A stretch of DNA of 64,000 bases from Pseudarthrobacter defluvii (GTDB taxonomy: Bacteria; Actinomycetota; Actinomycetes; Actinomycetales; Micrococcaceae). Made by a program: the position numbers and the translations under genes. The notes below the pieces were generated by a model, which searched no databases, was not told where the DNA came from, and worked only from the letters and a program-made list of their open reading frames with translations. The stretch's first letter is position 1; the number at the start of each line of letters is the position of its first letter. Shown here one piece after another: positions 18,402 to 26,421 of the stretch. The stretch covers positions 310,001 to 374,000 of the forward strand of contig NZ_JAUSYG010000001.1 of assembly GCF_030816725.1 (NCBI RefSeq). Reading direction: 5' to 3'.

Positions 18402-19889
18402 CTATTTGGCTTTGCCGCCCAGCCCGGCGCTGGCACCGGCATCAACCGGAAGCTCGGCAACAACATCGCGGGCAGGTGCGCCGCTGAACCGGGGCGAGGG
18501 TTGTTGCCCCTCCGAGAGCCGCTGCAGTTCCTGGCCCTCAAAATCCTCTTCCTTGCCAAGCAGGATTGCAGAGTCATGGTTTGTGATTTCGCCCTTGAAG
18601 GCGCGCAGCATGACGCTGCGGTCGAACTGGCCCTCCCACTTGGAGACGATGAAGGTAGCGACGCAGTTGCCCAGCAGGTTGACCACCACGCGCATTGAGT
18701 CCATGAGCCGGTCGGCTCCGAGGAGAAGCGCGACGCCGGCGACCGGGAAGATGCCGAGGGCCGCCGCTGTGGCGGAAAGGGCCAGGAAGGACGAACCTGG
18801 GACGCCTGCCATGCCCTTGGATGTCAGCAGCAGCACTCCGAGCGCCGCCAGCTGCTGGCCGAGATCAAGGTGGTGGCCGAAGGCCTGGGCCAGGAACAGC
18901 AGTGAGATCGAAAGGTAGATCGCAGCGCCGTCGAGATTGAATGAGTAGCCGGTGGGGACCACGAGGCCAGTGGTGGCCCTGGAGCAGCCGGCGTTGGTCA
19001 GCTTGGTCATGATCCGGGGCATGACTGCTTCGGTTGACGCAGTGCCCAGGGCTAGAAGGAATTCCTCCCGGGTGTACTTGAGGAACTGCCAGAGCGGCAC
19101 CCGGGCGAAACCCCATGCCACAACGAACAGCAGGCCGATGAACACCAGCGCCGCGCCGTAGCAGGCTGCGATCAGGACCGCGTAGGTGCTCAGGGTGTCC
19201 AGCCCGTACTGGCCGATGATGAATGCCATGGCTCCGAAGGCGCCGAGCGGGGCCACCTTCATGATCCAGGCCATGATCTTGAAGATCAGTTCCAGGACGG
19301 TTTCCATGACGTTGATGACCGGCAGGCACTTCTCGCGCCCGATCACCACGATTGCGGCACCGAAAAAGACGGAGAAGAAGAGGACCTGCAGGAGGCTATT
19401 GCTCGCGAATGCCCCGATGACGCTTGCGGGGATGATGTCGAGGATGAAGGACGCGGCATCTTTGGGGGCTGCGGAGCCGGTCTTAGCGTCCAGGTCAGCT
19501 TGGGACAGTGTGGACGGATCTATATTCAGGCCTGCACCGGGCTGGACGATGTTCCCCACGATCAGTCCAAAAACCAACGCAAACAGTGTTGCAACCGTGA
19601 AGTAAAGCAGGGCCTTAACCCCGACCCTTCCAACCGCCTTGACGTCGCCTACGGCTGAAATTCCGGTAACGATCACCAGGAAGATCAGCGGCGCGATGAT
19701 CATCTTGATGAGTTTGATGAAGCCATCTCCGAGCGGCCTCAGTTGGGATCCGAGGTCCGGCCAGAAATGCCCGATGAGGACACCTGCCACGACGGCGATC
19801 AGAATCTGGAAGAAGAGCGACTTGTACAGCGGCTTCCTCTTCGCGGGCACCGAACTCGCCTTCAGTGCCTCAGGGTTGGGGATCTTCAT
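18402..19889 (-). CDS. dctA: DctA-like dicarboxylate/proton symporter (DAACS family)
   Basis: 495 residues, a sodium- or proton-coupled symporter of the dicarboxylate/amino acid family. Marks are LIKMIIAPLIFLVIVTGI in the third helix, PTGYSFNLDGAAIYLS in helix 7, the LLTSKGMAGVPGSSFLALSA hairpin loop, and DRLMDSMRVVVNLLGNCVAT in helix 8. The C-terminus has an unusual polar tail of about 70 residues. The substrate (C4-dicarboxylate or another short acid) is inferred from family. It is monocistronic, with a promoter at 19937-19965 and upstream tandem palindromes matching those of the glyoxylate operon. Co-regulation with glyoxylate use is thus possible. Confidence 0.85.
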   Translation of the reverse strand: MKIPNPEALKASSVPAKRKPLYKSLFFQILIAVVAGVLIGHFWPDLGSQLRPLGDGFIKLIKMIIAPLIFLVIVTGISAVGDVKAVGRVGVKALLYFTVATLFALVFGLIVGNIVQPGAGLNIDPSTLSQADLDAKTGSAAPKDAASFILDIIPASVIGAFASNSLLQVLFFSVFFGAAIVVIGREKCLPVINVMETVLELIFKIMAWIMKVAPLGAFGAMAFIIGQYGLDTLSTYAVLIAACYGAALVFIGLLFVVAWGFARVPLWQFLKYTREEFLLALGTASTEAVMPRIMTKLTNAGCSRATTGLVVPTGYSFNLDGAAIYLSISLLFLAQAFGHHLDLGQQLAALGVLLLTSKGMAGVPGSSFLALSATAAALGIFPVAGVALLLGADRLMDSMRVVVNLLGNCVATFIVSKWEGQFDRSVMLRAFKGEITNHDSAILLGKEEDFEGQELQRLSEGQQPSPRFSGAPARDVVAELPVDAGASAGLGGKAK

Positions 19890-19936
19890 TGACCTTGCCT
19901 ATCAATTGGGAACAGCCCGTTTGCGGGGCTGTTTCC

Positions 19937-19965
19937 AAAGTAATCCTCGTCACATTATTCCGCAA
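19937..19965 (-). promoter_or_regulatory. Promoter of the dctA-like gene
   Basis: On the minus strand TTGCGG (19960-19965) and TACTTT (19937-19942) are separated by 17 bases. The -35 hexamer lies inside the first operator palindrome. Confidence 0.45.
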
Positions 19966-19993
19966 GAGGAAAACCTATTTCCGCTATGCGGAA
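19958..19993. promoter_or_regulatory. Tandem IclR-like operators at the dctA-like gene
   Basis: TTCCGCTATGCGGAA (19979-19993) is a perfect 15-base palindrome of 6-3-6 form. TTCCGCAAGAGGAAA (19958-19972) is an imperfect copy exactly 21 bases away. Both motif and spacing match the pair at 5672-5707, pointing to one shared regulator. Here the sites cover the -35 and the region just upstream. Confidence 0.65.
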
Positions 19994-19995
19994 CT

Positions 19996-20580
19996 CTAAT
20001 GTGGGTTTGTGACTGATGCAGCCGCCAACCGCGTGTCCAACTCCGCCGCAACTTCTTCCGCGGTGCCGGACGCGGGTACATGAATAAAGCCCCCGAATTC
20101 CGGCAGTTCCCGGTACCCCCTGTCGAAAGCGGCAAGGTCATCGAGGCTCTCGGCATCCGTTCCGCGGGCAGCGACGCGCCGGTGCGCCTCGGTGGGTTCA
20201 AGGACGAAGTGGAAGATTGCGTCTGGTTGCGGCAGGCGGGTCAGCAGCCAGGGAAGGAAGCGCCCGCGCGGCAGCCCTTTTGCGTGCCGCAGTGCGAGCT
20301 GGCAGTGAAGGTGGCGGTCCATGACCACCAGTCCCTTGAACCGGCTGGCGCGCAGGTGTGAAAGCAGCACGTTGCCCACCCGGAAGATGGTTTCGACGGC
20401 GTCAGTCAGTCGGGCGGGCAGCCGCACTCCCAGCCTGGCAGAGGCCAGGGACATGACCCGCCTGCCTGCATGGTTGTTCACCAGCAAAGCCCGCCCGCCC
20501 CGGGCCCGCACCGAGGCAACCAGGGCGCGTGCCGCCGTCGACTTTCCCGAGCCGTCGATGCCCGTCAGCACAATGATCAT
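19996..20580 (-). CDS. Thymidylate-kinase-like nucleotide/nucleoside kinase
   Basis: 194 residues. The P-loop GIDGSGKSTAARALV lies at the N-terminus. A DRHLHCQLALRHAKGLPRGR segment corresponds to the substrate and LID region, and DAIFHFVLEPTEAHRRVAARG follows. This resembles the Tmk/thymidylate-kinase-like group, but it lacks the typical DRYxxS motif in full and could act on another nucleoside monophosphate or sugar. AGGAGG lies four bases before the ATG at 20580. The longer frame to 20688 is not supported. The dctA operators lie just past its stop. Confidence 0.7.
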   Translation of the reverse strand: MIIVLTGIDGSGKSTAARALVASVRARGGRALLVNNHAGRRVMSLASARLGVRLPARLTDAVETIFRVGNVLLSHLRASRFKGLVVMDRHLHCQLALRHAKGLPRGRFLPWLLTRLPQPDAIFHFVLEPTEAHRRVAARGTDAESLDDLAAFDRGYRELPEFGGFIHVPASGTAEEVAAELDTRLAAASVTNPH

Positions 20581-20688
20581 CCGGCCTCCTCCCGCCGCTC
20601 GGTTTAACGCCGGAGGCAGGCCCAATGTCCCGGAAAAGGAACAAACGGCTAGGCAGGATGCGGGCGTCCTAACCGGGCAGACAACCAA

Positions 20689-20718
20689 GCGGCCCGCCAG
20701 CAGATGCTGACGGGCCGC
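20689..20718. terminator. Nested hairpin terminator after the MatC-type gene
   Basis: GCGGCCCG (20689) pairs with CGGGCCGC (20711), and inside it CAGCA pairs with TGCTG. An outer ACCGGGC/GCCCGGT pair can extend it. It lies just past the stop of the minus-strand carrier gene. Confidence 0.6.
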
Positions 20719-20736
20719 CCGGTTATGAAAGAAGAA

Positions 20737-22242
20737 CTACATGATGCCGGTGGGAACCAGCAGTGCCCAGGCCAGGGCCGGGGCCACCAGGACCACGCCG
20801 CCCGCGTAGAACATCAGCTGCTTGTAGACCCGCTGCCGGTCGTCCTCGCGGGCGTTGGCCACCACCAGGGCGCCGTCGGTGGAGAAGGGGGAGACGTCGA
20901 CGACGGTGGCTGCGATGGCCAGTGCTGCAACGGTTCCGGAGGCGCTGAGCGAGCTCGTAGCCAGGAGGGGGCCGGCCAGCGGGATGAACGCGGTGAGCAG
21001 GGCGGTGGAGGAAGCGAAGGCCGAACCGACGCCGATCACGTAGCAGAGGACCAGTGCGATCAGCAGCGGGGCGCCCAGGGCAAGGGCCTGCTCGGCGAGG
21101 GTATCGATGACGCCCACGTGCTCCAGCAGGGAGACGTAGGTGATCATGCCGGCCACCAGGAGGACGGTGGACCAGGAAATTCCGCCGATGAAGGTCTTGT
21201 GCTCCTTGATGTTGATGAACGCCAGCAGCAGTCCGGCCGAGAGGGCCACGAAGCCGATGGGCAGGTGGAAGCCGAGGGTGGCCACCAGCATCACGGCGAT
21301 CAGGACCAGGGTCAGGATCTGCTGGCCGTGCGGGCGTCCGGTGGCGGAGGTATCGATGTCCACGTGCTGGCCCGCAGCGCCGTCGCGCAGCTTGCCGATC
21401 AGGGCGAACAGGACGATCGTGAGCACCGAGAGGATGAGGTTCAGGGCGAAGCTGGCGATGAACAGGCCGCCCTGGGAAATGGGGAAATCGTTCTTCAGGG
21501 CGATGTCATGCACCAGCACGCCGGCAACGGACAGCGGGGAGAACCCACCGGCATGGGCGCCGTTGATGATGAACGCGCCCATGACCACGGGGTGGATCCG
21601 GGATTCGTAGGCGAATCCGATGGCTGCGGGAGCGAGCAGTGCGATGGCAGCAGGCGAGAACGTGCCCAGCGAGGTCAGTGCGGCGGCGATCAGGAAGAAC
21701 ACCCACGGCAGCAGCAGGGTCTTTCCGCGGACCATCCGTACGCAGCCCTTGACGATGATGTCGATGGTGCCGTTCCGCTGCGCCATGCTGAAGAAGTAGG
21801 TGACGCCGATGATGGTCAGGACGATGCTGGCCGGGAAGTCCGCCAGGATCTGCTTGTCCGACATCCCCAGCATGAAATAGCCGACGCCGAATGAGGCCAC
21901 CAGCCCCATCACACCGATGTTCAGCGGCCATTTGGTGGCGACGACGAACATCACCACGAGGATCACCAGCGGGATGATCTGGACAGCAGTCATGGAAGGC
22001 TCCGGGCTCGGGGCGGCCGCCTGGTTGAACACGCCGCCGAACACGAGGGCAAGCACACCCAGGATGGCCACACCGGCCACCGTCCACAGCAGGATACGAC
22101 GCCGGGAGGAAGTGCGCGCGGGGCGCTCCTTCCGCGTTTCCTTGGCAGGAGCCGTTTCCCGCGCAGGATCCACGCCGAGTTCCGCCTCTTTGATTGGAGC
22201 GTCTTTGGCCGGCGAGTCTTTGGTCAATGCAGTCTTAGTCAT
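20737..22242 (-). CDS. MatC-type organic-acid carrier (IT superfamily)
   Basis: 501 residues. The first 45 are hydrophilic with repeated KDSPAKDAP-like charges. A lone helix follows, then the MatC-type segment VQIIPLVILVVMFVVATKWP and about ten more helices. Motifs include GTFSPAAIALLAPAAIGFAY and DVSPFSTDGALVVANA, typical of ion-transporter (ArsB/NhaD/DASS-like) carriers. MatC members move malonate or other di- and tricarboxylates; the substrate here is inferred. The ATG at 22242 uses a GAGGAG that overlaps the PrpF stop codon, 10 bases away, so the two genes are coupled. Confidence 0.82.
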   Translation of the reverse strand: MTKTALTKDSPAKDAPIKEAELGVDPARETAPAKETRKERPARTSSRRRILLWTVAGVAILGVLALVFGGVFNQAAAPSPEPSMTAVQIIPLVILVVMFVVATKWPLNIGVMGLVASFGVGYFMLGMSDKQILADFPASIVLTIIGVTYFFSMAQRNGTIDIIVKGCVRMVRGKTLLLPWVFFLIAAALTSLGTFSPAAIALLAPAAIGFAYESRIHPVVMGAFIINGAHAGGFSPLSVAGVLVHDIALKNDFPISQGGLFIASFALNLILSVLTIVLFALIGKLRDGAAGQHVDIDTSATGRPHGQQILTLVLIAVMLVATLGFHLPIGFVALSAGLLLAFINIKEHKTFIGGISWSTVLLVAGMITYVSLLEHVGVIDTLAEQALALGAPLLIALVLCYVIGVGSAFASSTALLTAFIPLAGPLLATSSLSASGTVAALAIAATVVDVSPFSTDGALVVANAREDDRQRVYKQLMFYAGGVVLVAPALAWALLVPTGIM

Positions 22243-22252
22243 GATGGTCTCC

Positions 22253-23371
22253 TCAGAGGGTAGCGCCCGCGAGGGAGGCAGCTGCACCGCTGCCGGAAAC
22301 CTCGGGGAGATGGATGATGGTGGTGGCGATGGTGCGGGCGGTGCGGTCGACGCCGACCAGCAGGCTTCCGCCGTGGTCCTCGCTCCACGTCTCAATCACC
22401 CCGGCCGGGGTGCGGAGGCGCAGCGTGGCGCCCACGGCGTCGCCGGTGATGGCATGAAGGACAGTTCCCGGCGTCCGGGCGGCCAGGGTCAGGGCGATGC
22501 TCCCGGTGATGGCCAGCGCGGGGTGCGGCTTGCCCATCGAAAGCATCATGACGCTCAGATCGCACCCGCCGTCGGTGGCAGTGGGAGGTCCGACGACGGC
22601 GAGCTTGGGAATGGCGCGGGCGGCACCGGCGGTGGTGGCCGCCAGCCCCATCCGCACTGCTGCCTGCCGGCGGATCTGCTCCAGGACGTCGAGCTGCTTC
22701 TCCACGGCGGCCTGCCAGCTCTCGTAGCTGGCCAGGTCCAGGCCCAGGTCAGCGGCCTGCACTATCACCACCGGGGCGCCGGCATCGACCATCGAGACGG
22801 TCCAGCCCGTCCCGCCTGCTGCAATGGTGTCGGTAGGAGCACCGGTGGGCAGAAGCGAGCCCGTGGTCTTCCCGGCAGGATCCTGGAACCCCAGCCCAAC
22901 CTGGTATCCCGGGAAGGGAACGCCCGGCATGTGCGCCGCCGGAACGTCCGGCAGCTCACCTGATGGAGTGGCAACACGCTGGACGATGACCTGCCCGGTG
23001 TTGGTGTTGCGGGTAACCACCCGGGTTACATCGCCGTCGGGCAGTACCCAGCCTTTTTCAATGGCGTACAGGCCCACCACCGCTGAGCAGTTGCCGCAGT
23101 TGCTGCCCCAGTCCACGGCGGCTTCCTCGATGCCCACCTGGGCGAACGTGAATTCGATGTCCACGCCGTCGCCGGTGGGGCGGTGCAGGATCACTGCCTT
23201 ACTGGTGGTGGAGGTGGCTCCGCCCACGCCGTCAATCTGCCGTGAATCGGGGCTCCCGAACAGCCGCGGCAACAGCACATCCAGCCCGGCGCCGCCTTCC
23301 TGAAGGTGCTCGGCTTCAAACACCCAGCACTTGCTGGTGCCGCCGCGCATCCATTCCGCTTCAAACCTCAT
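22253..23371 (-). CDS. PrpF-family isomerase (aconitate/oxalomesaconate isomerase type)
   Basis: A 372-residue protein with the duplicated diaminopimelate-epimerase fold of PrpF. It starts MRFEAEWMRGGTSKCWVFEAEHL; the Arg-Gly-Gly-Thr-Ser-Lys motif and the DGVGGATSTTSKAVI block are PrpF signatures. WGSNCGNCSAVVG carries one catalytic-cysteine region and MLSMGKPHPALAITGS another. Relatives isomerise 2-methylaconitate, 4-oxalomesaconate or related unsaturated tricarboxylates. Pairing with a tricarboxylate-type carrier and a divergent LysR regulator suggests use of such an acid. No aconitase-like or hydratase gene is adjacent, so the pathway is incomplete here. Confidence 0.85.
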   Translation of the reverse strand: MRFEAEWMRGGTSKCWVFEAEHLQEGGAGLDVLLPRLFGSPDSRQIDGVGGATSTTSKAVILHRPTGDGVDIEFTFAQVGIEEAAVDWGSNCGNCSAVVGLYAIEKGWVLPDGDVTRVVTRNTNTGQVIVQRVATPSGELPDVPAAHMPGVPFPGYQVGLGFQDPAGKTTGSLLPTGAPTDTIAAGGTGWTVSMVDAGAPVVIVQAADLGLDLASYESWQAAVEKQLDVLEQIRRQAAVRMGLAATTAGAARAIPKLAVVGPPTATDGGCDLSVMMLSMGKPHPALAITGSIALTLAARTPGTVLHAITGDAVGATLRLRTPAGVIETWSEDHGGSLLVGVDRTARTIATTIIHLPEVSGSGAAASLAGATL

Positions 23372-23451
23372 TGTTGTCCCACATCTCCTCGTGCCTGATT
23401 TTCGTTTGGCGCCTGAAACGAGAATGAGCCAGCTCACAAATTAAGACAATG

Positions 23452-23495
23452 TTCAATAGTTGAAGAGGGATGTAGCATTGCTTCAATCGTTGAGG
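23452..23495. promoter_or_regulatory. Two LysR-type boxes between prpF-like and LysR genes
   Basis: TTCAATAGTTGAA (23452-23464) is a near-perfect T-N11-A palindrome. TTCAATCGTTGAG (23482-23494) repeats it 30 bases on. They lie in the divergent intergenic region, as expected for recognition and activation sites of the adjacent LysR regulator. Confidence 0.55.
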
Positions 23496-23609
23496 ATTAT
23501 GGCGATCCTGCACGGCTAACCGGGTAGTTAGGCTGCAGACATCCCGCAGGAAGACGGCGATTAGCGTCCTCCTTCAGCGCTTGAACAAAAACCGGAGAAG
23601 GAATAAGCG

Positions 23610-24548
23610 TTGCTTCACGATGAAGAAGACCATTTGTTCGACATCCGCCGTCTGGCCCTGCTGCTGGAGGTGGTGGAGCAGGGATCCATCACGGCCGCGG
23701 CGGAGCTCAAGATGTACAGTCCGTCGGCCGTGTCGCAGCAGCTCCGGAAGTTGGAGCAGGAGGTGGGACAGCCGCTGCTGAACCGACGTTCGCGTGGCGT
23801 GGTTCCCACCGAGGCTGGCCAGATGCTGGCAGGACACGCGCGCAAGATCGTCAGGCAGATGCAGGCAGCGCAATCTGACCTGAACCAGTTGGCAGGGCTC
23901 AACCGGGGCTCCCTGACGGTGGGGACGTTTCCCACGCTGGCAGGGTCTTTCCTGCCCATCGTCATCCGGGCCTTCAAGAAGCGCTATCCGGCCATCGGCC
24001 TGTCGCTGCGCAGTGCCCGCTTTGACGAACTCGTGGCGGACCTGGAATCGGGGGTCACCGGGCTGTGCCTGCTCTGGGACTACCCCTGGAATCCCTTCCA
24101 CGACGACGCCATCCGGGTCACAGAGGTGTTCCAGGAGAGCACTGTGGTCCTGGTGGCCCGCGGCCACCGGCTCGCTGACCGGGAGCAGGTCAGCATGGAG
24201 GATCTGCGCAGCGAATCCTGGATCGTCCGCGCGGAGGCCCACCCAGTGGTTGAGGTACTGCAGCGGTCCGCCCATGACGCAGGCTTTGAGCCAGCCATCG
24301 CCTTCCAAGCCAATGACTACCAGGAGGCGCAGGCCATGGTCAGCGTGGGCATGGGAGTGGCGATGGTCCCCAAGACTGCCGTGGCGCTTCAGCACCCTGA
24401 TGTCCGGGTGCTGAGCCTGGGCGAGGCCGCGCCGCTTCGCCGGGTATTGCTGGCCCAGCGGCAGGACAAGGTCTACGCCCCGGCGGAGGTCGCCTTTCAC
24501 TCGACGCTGCTGGAAATCGCGCGGGAGCGGGCCGGAGACTACCTCTAG
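23610..24548 (+). CDS. LysR-family transcriptional regulator
   Basis: 312 residues. The N-terminal winged helix-turn-helix reads LLLEVVEQGSITAAAELKMY then SPSAVSQQLRKLEQEVGQPLL, the standard LysR layout. A periplasmic-binding-like effector domain follows (GSLTVGTFPTLAGSFLP, and VSVGMGVAMVPKTAV near the end). The TTG start at 23610 has GGAGAAGGA upstream. It is divergent from the PrpF/MatC pair, with two T-N11-A boxes between, and so probably senses the acid that pair handles. Confidence 0.9.
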   Translation: MLHDEEDHLFDIRRLALLLEVVEQGSITAAAELKMYSPSAVSQQLRKLEQEVGQPLLNRRSRGVVPTEAGQMLAGHARKIVRQMQAAQSDLNQLAGLNRGSLTVGTFPTLAGSFLPIVIRAFKKRYPAIGLSLRSARFDELVADLESGVTGLCLLWDYPWNPFHDDAIRVTEVFQESTVVLVARGHRLADREQVSMEDLRSESWIVRAEAHPVVEVLQRSAHDAGFEPAIAFQANDYQEAQAMVSVGMGVAMVPKTAVALQHPDVRVLSLGEAAPLRRVLLAQRQDKVYAPAEVAFHSTLLEIARERAGDYL

Positions 24549-24645
24549 ACCGTAGGCTGAGGGTCTGGCTGGGATCGCCCGGCCGAACATGCCAGTTTCA
24601 GAACAGGCACCGTTTCAGAGCAGTTCCCAGGTGAAAGGCAGGACC

Positions 24646-24921
24646 ATGACCGTTTCCAGCGACGATCCCCAGAACACCGCAGACCTCCGCGGGCCAGGCG
24701 ACCCGGACGAAGCTAAAAACGAGGGCAGGGACGAAGCCACAAAGGCACCCCAGTCCGGCCAGCACCTGGAACAGCCGGGCGCGCAAAACATCCGGGAGGA
24801 ACAGCAGACCCATGCCGCCGGAACCGTGCCGGCCTCCTACGTGGGCGGTGAAGAAGCGGCCACGGAACCCGAGCCGGAAGACGCCCTCAAGGACCAGGGG
24901 ACCTGGGACGACGAAGTCTAG
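24646..24921 (+). CDS. Small acidic, probably disordered protein
   Basis: 91 residues, rich in Asp, Glu, Gly, Gln and Ala with no hydrophobic segment, for example GPGDPDEAKNEGRDEATKAP. It is likely to be disordered. AAAGGCAGGACC precedes the ATG. The stop is two bases before the start of the dehydratase, so the two are co-transcribed. Unknown function. Similar low-complexity acidic proteins occur at 37755 and 45236, but likeness is mainly in composition. Confidence 0.65.
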   Translation: MTVSSDDPQNTADLRGPGDPDEAKNEGRDEATKAPQSGQHLEQPGAQNIREEQQTHAAGTVPASYVGGEEAATEPEPEDALKDQGTWDDEV

Positions 24922-24923
24922 GC

Positions 24924-25856
24924 ATGATCAGCCACGCCGACATCGACCAGGCGGCACGCCGGACCGCGGGCCTCATCCGCAAAACGCCCCTGCTGCAGGC
25001 CGACCCCGGAGTATTCAACGGCCAGGTCTGGTTCAAATGCGAGTTCATGCAGCACACCGGAACGTTCAAGGCCTGGGGCGCCCTTAACCGCCTCCTGGCC
25101 AGCAAGGAGCGCGGGGAACTGCGGGCGGACGTGGGCATCGTGGTGGCCTCCGGCGGAAACGCCGGACTGGCCAACGCCTATGCCGCGAAACAGTTGGGCG
25201 TACCGGCCACCGTCTTCGTCCCGGAAGCCGCGCCAGCCGTCAAAGTGGCCAAACTGAAGGCCATCGGCGCCACCGTGGTCCAGGGCGGTGCGGAGTACGC
25301 GGCCGCCTACCAGGCCGCCGTGGCCCACTCGGAGGAAACCGGCGCGGTCTATTGCCACGCCTATGACCAGCCCGAAATCGCTGCCGGCGCCGGCACGGTG
25401 GGCTCGGAGCTGCTGGAACAGCTGCCGGACGTCGATACCGTCCTGGTGGCCGTGGGCGGTGGCGGGCTGATGGCGGGAGTGGCAGCCGCCGTCGAAGGCT
25501 CCGCCAAGGTGGTGGCCGTTGAACCCGAAGCGGCGCCCACCCTGCACGCTGCGCTCGCTGCGGGCGCACCGTTGGATGTGGCTGTATCCGGTGTTGCGGC
25601 GGACTCCCTGGGTGCCCGCCGCGTAGGTGGGATCGGCTTTTCCGTCGCGGTCCGCTGCGGCGTCGTCAGCGTCCTGGTAACGGACGAACAGATCGTTGCC
25701 GCACGTTCCGCACTATGGAACGACTACCGGATTGTGGTGGAGCATGGAGCGGCGGCCGCCTACGCAGCCCTGACGTCCGGTGCATATGTGCCGGCCGGGG
25801 ATGAACGCGTTGCCGTTGTCCTGTGCGGCGCCAACACGGACCCGGCAACGCTCTAG
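24924..25856 (+). CDS. PLP-dependent serine/threonine dehydratase family protein
   Basis: 310 residues, fold-type II PLP enzyme without a C-terminal ACT domain. The PLP lysine is in TGTFKAWGALNRL near residue 50. ASGGNAGLANAYAAKQLGVP binds the cofactor phosphate region, and VAVGGGGLMAGVAAAVEG is the glycine loop. Family members deaminate serine, threonine or hydroxyaspartate, or act as racemases; the substrate is not resolved. It starts two bases after the small acidic protein gene. A hairpin terminator follows its stop. Confidence 0.85.
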   Translation: MISHADIDQAARRTAGLIRKTPLLQADPGVFNGQVWFKCEFMQHTGTFKAWGALNRLLASKERGELRADVGIVVASGGNAGLANAYAAKQLGVPATVFVPEAAPAVKVAKLKAIGATVVQGGAEYAAAYQAAVAHSEETGAVYCHAYDQPEIAAGAGTVGSELLEQLPDVDTVLVAVGGGGLMAGVAAAVEGSAKVVAVEPEAAPTLHAALAAGAPLDVAVSGVAADSLGARRVGGIGFSVAVRCGVVSVLVTDEQIVAARSALWNDYRIVVEHGAAAAYAALTSGAYVPAGDERVAVVLCGANTDPATL

Positions 25857-25866
25857 GCAACGATCA

Positions 25867-25902
25867 AAGGGGCCGGCCACCTGGACTGGCAGCCGGCCCC
25901 TT
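25867..25902. terminator. Convergent hairpin terminator
   Basis: AAGGGGCCGGC (25867-25877) pairs perfectly with GCCGGCCCCTT (25892-25902) across a 14-base loop, between the convergent dehydratase and small lipoprotein genes. Confidence 0.7.
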
Positions 25903-25913
25903 CGCTAAGACGT

Positions 25914-26264
25914 CTAGCCGCCTGCCTGGCCGCAGAACTTGCTGTAGGTGCTGCCCGCTTCCTGGTAGCCGGACTGGAGATCGGCCAGCTTGTCCTTGTC
26001 CGGGTTCTCCTTGGCCTGCTCGTCCGTGTAGGCCAGGATCTGTGCCAGGGCGGGCTTGAGGTCGTCCGAGGCCACGGCGTGGATGGGGCGGATCTGGTTG
26101 GCGAGGTTGTTCATGCCCGTCTTGCCGGCGTTGTTGGCAGGGTTCGACACAACGGCCTGGATCCGCTCGCAGGTTTCAGCGGTGGTCAGTTGGTGAGTGG
26201 CGGTGCAGGCCGTGGCAGAAGCGACGAGGCCGGCGGCAAACAGGGCTGTGGCGAATTTCTTCAT
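25914..26264 (-). CDS. Small putative lipoprotein
   Basis: 116 residues. A short signal MKKFATALFAAGLVASATAC ends at a cysteine near residue 20, a plausible if imperfect lipobox. The mature part contains a second cysteine pair (AETCERIQAVV and YSKFCGQAGG) and helical sequence such as ILAYTDEQAKENPDKDKLADL. GAGGG precedes the ATG at 26264. The family is not recognised. Confidence 0.7.
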   Translation of the reverse strand: MKKFATALFAAGLVASATACTATHQLTTAETCERIQAVVSNPANNAGKTGMNNLANQIRPIHAVASDDLKPALAQILAYTDEQAKENPDKDKLADLQSGYQEAGSTYSKFCGQAGG

Positions 26265-26421
26265 GGGTCCCTCGGTAGTGGTCAGAGGGTTCGATTGTAA
26301 GCAGATTGGGTAGCCCGATGCCTTCGGACGACCTCCACCCGGGCTTAAACTGGCAGCACCAATCGTGCGGAGCCTGCCGCAGGTGGGCCCCGTGCGCATC
26401 ACGCCAGACTAAGGAATAAGC

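Noticed and set aside
26280..26310. GGTTCGATT resembling a tRNA T-arm
   Set aside because: No acceptor or anticodon stems can be built around it.
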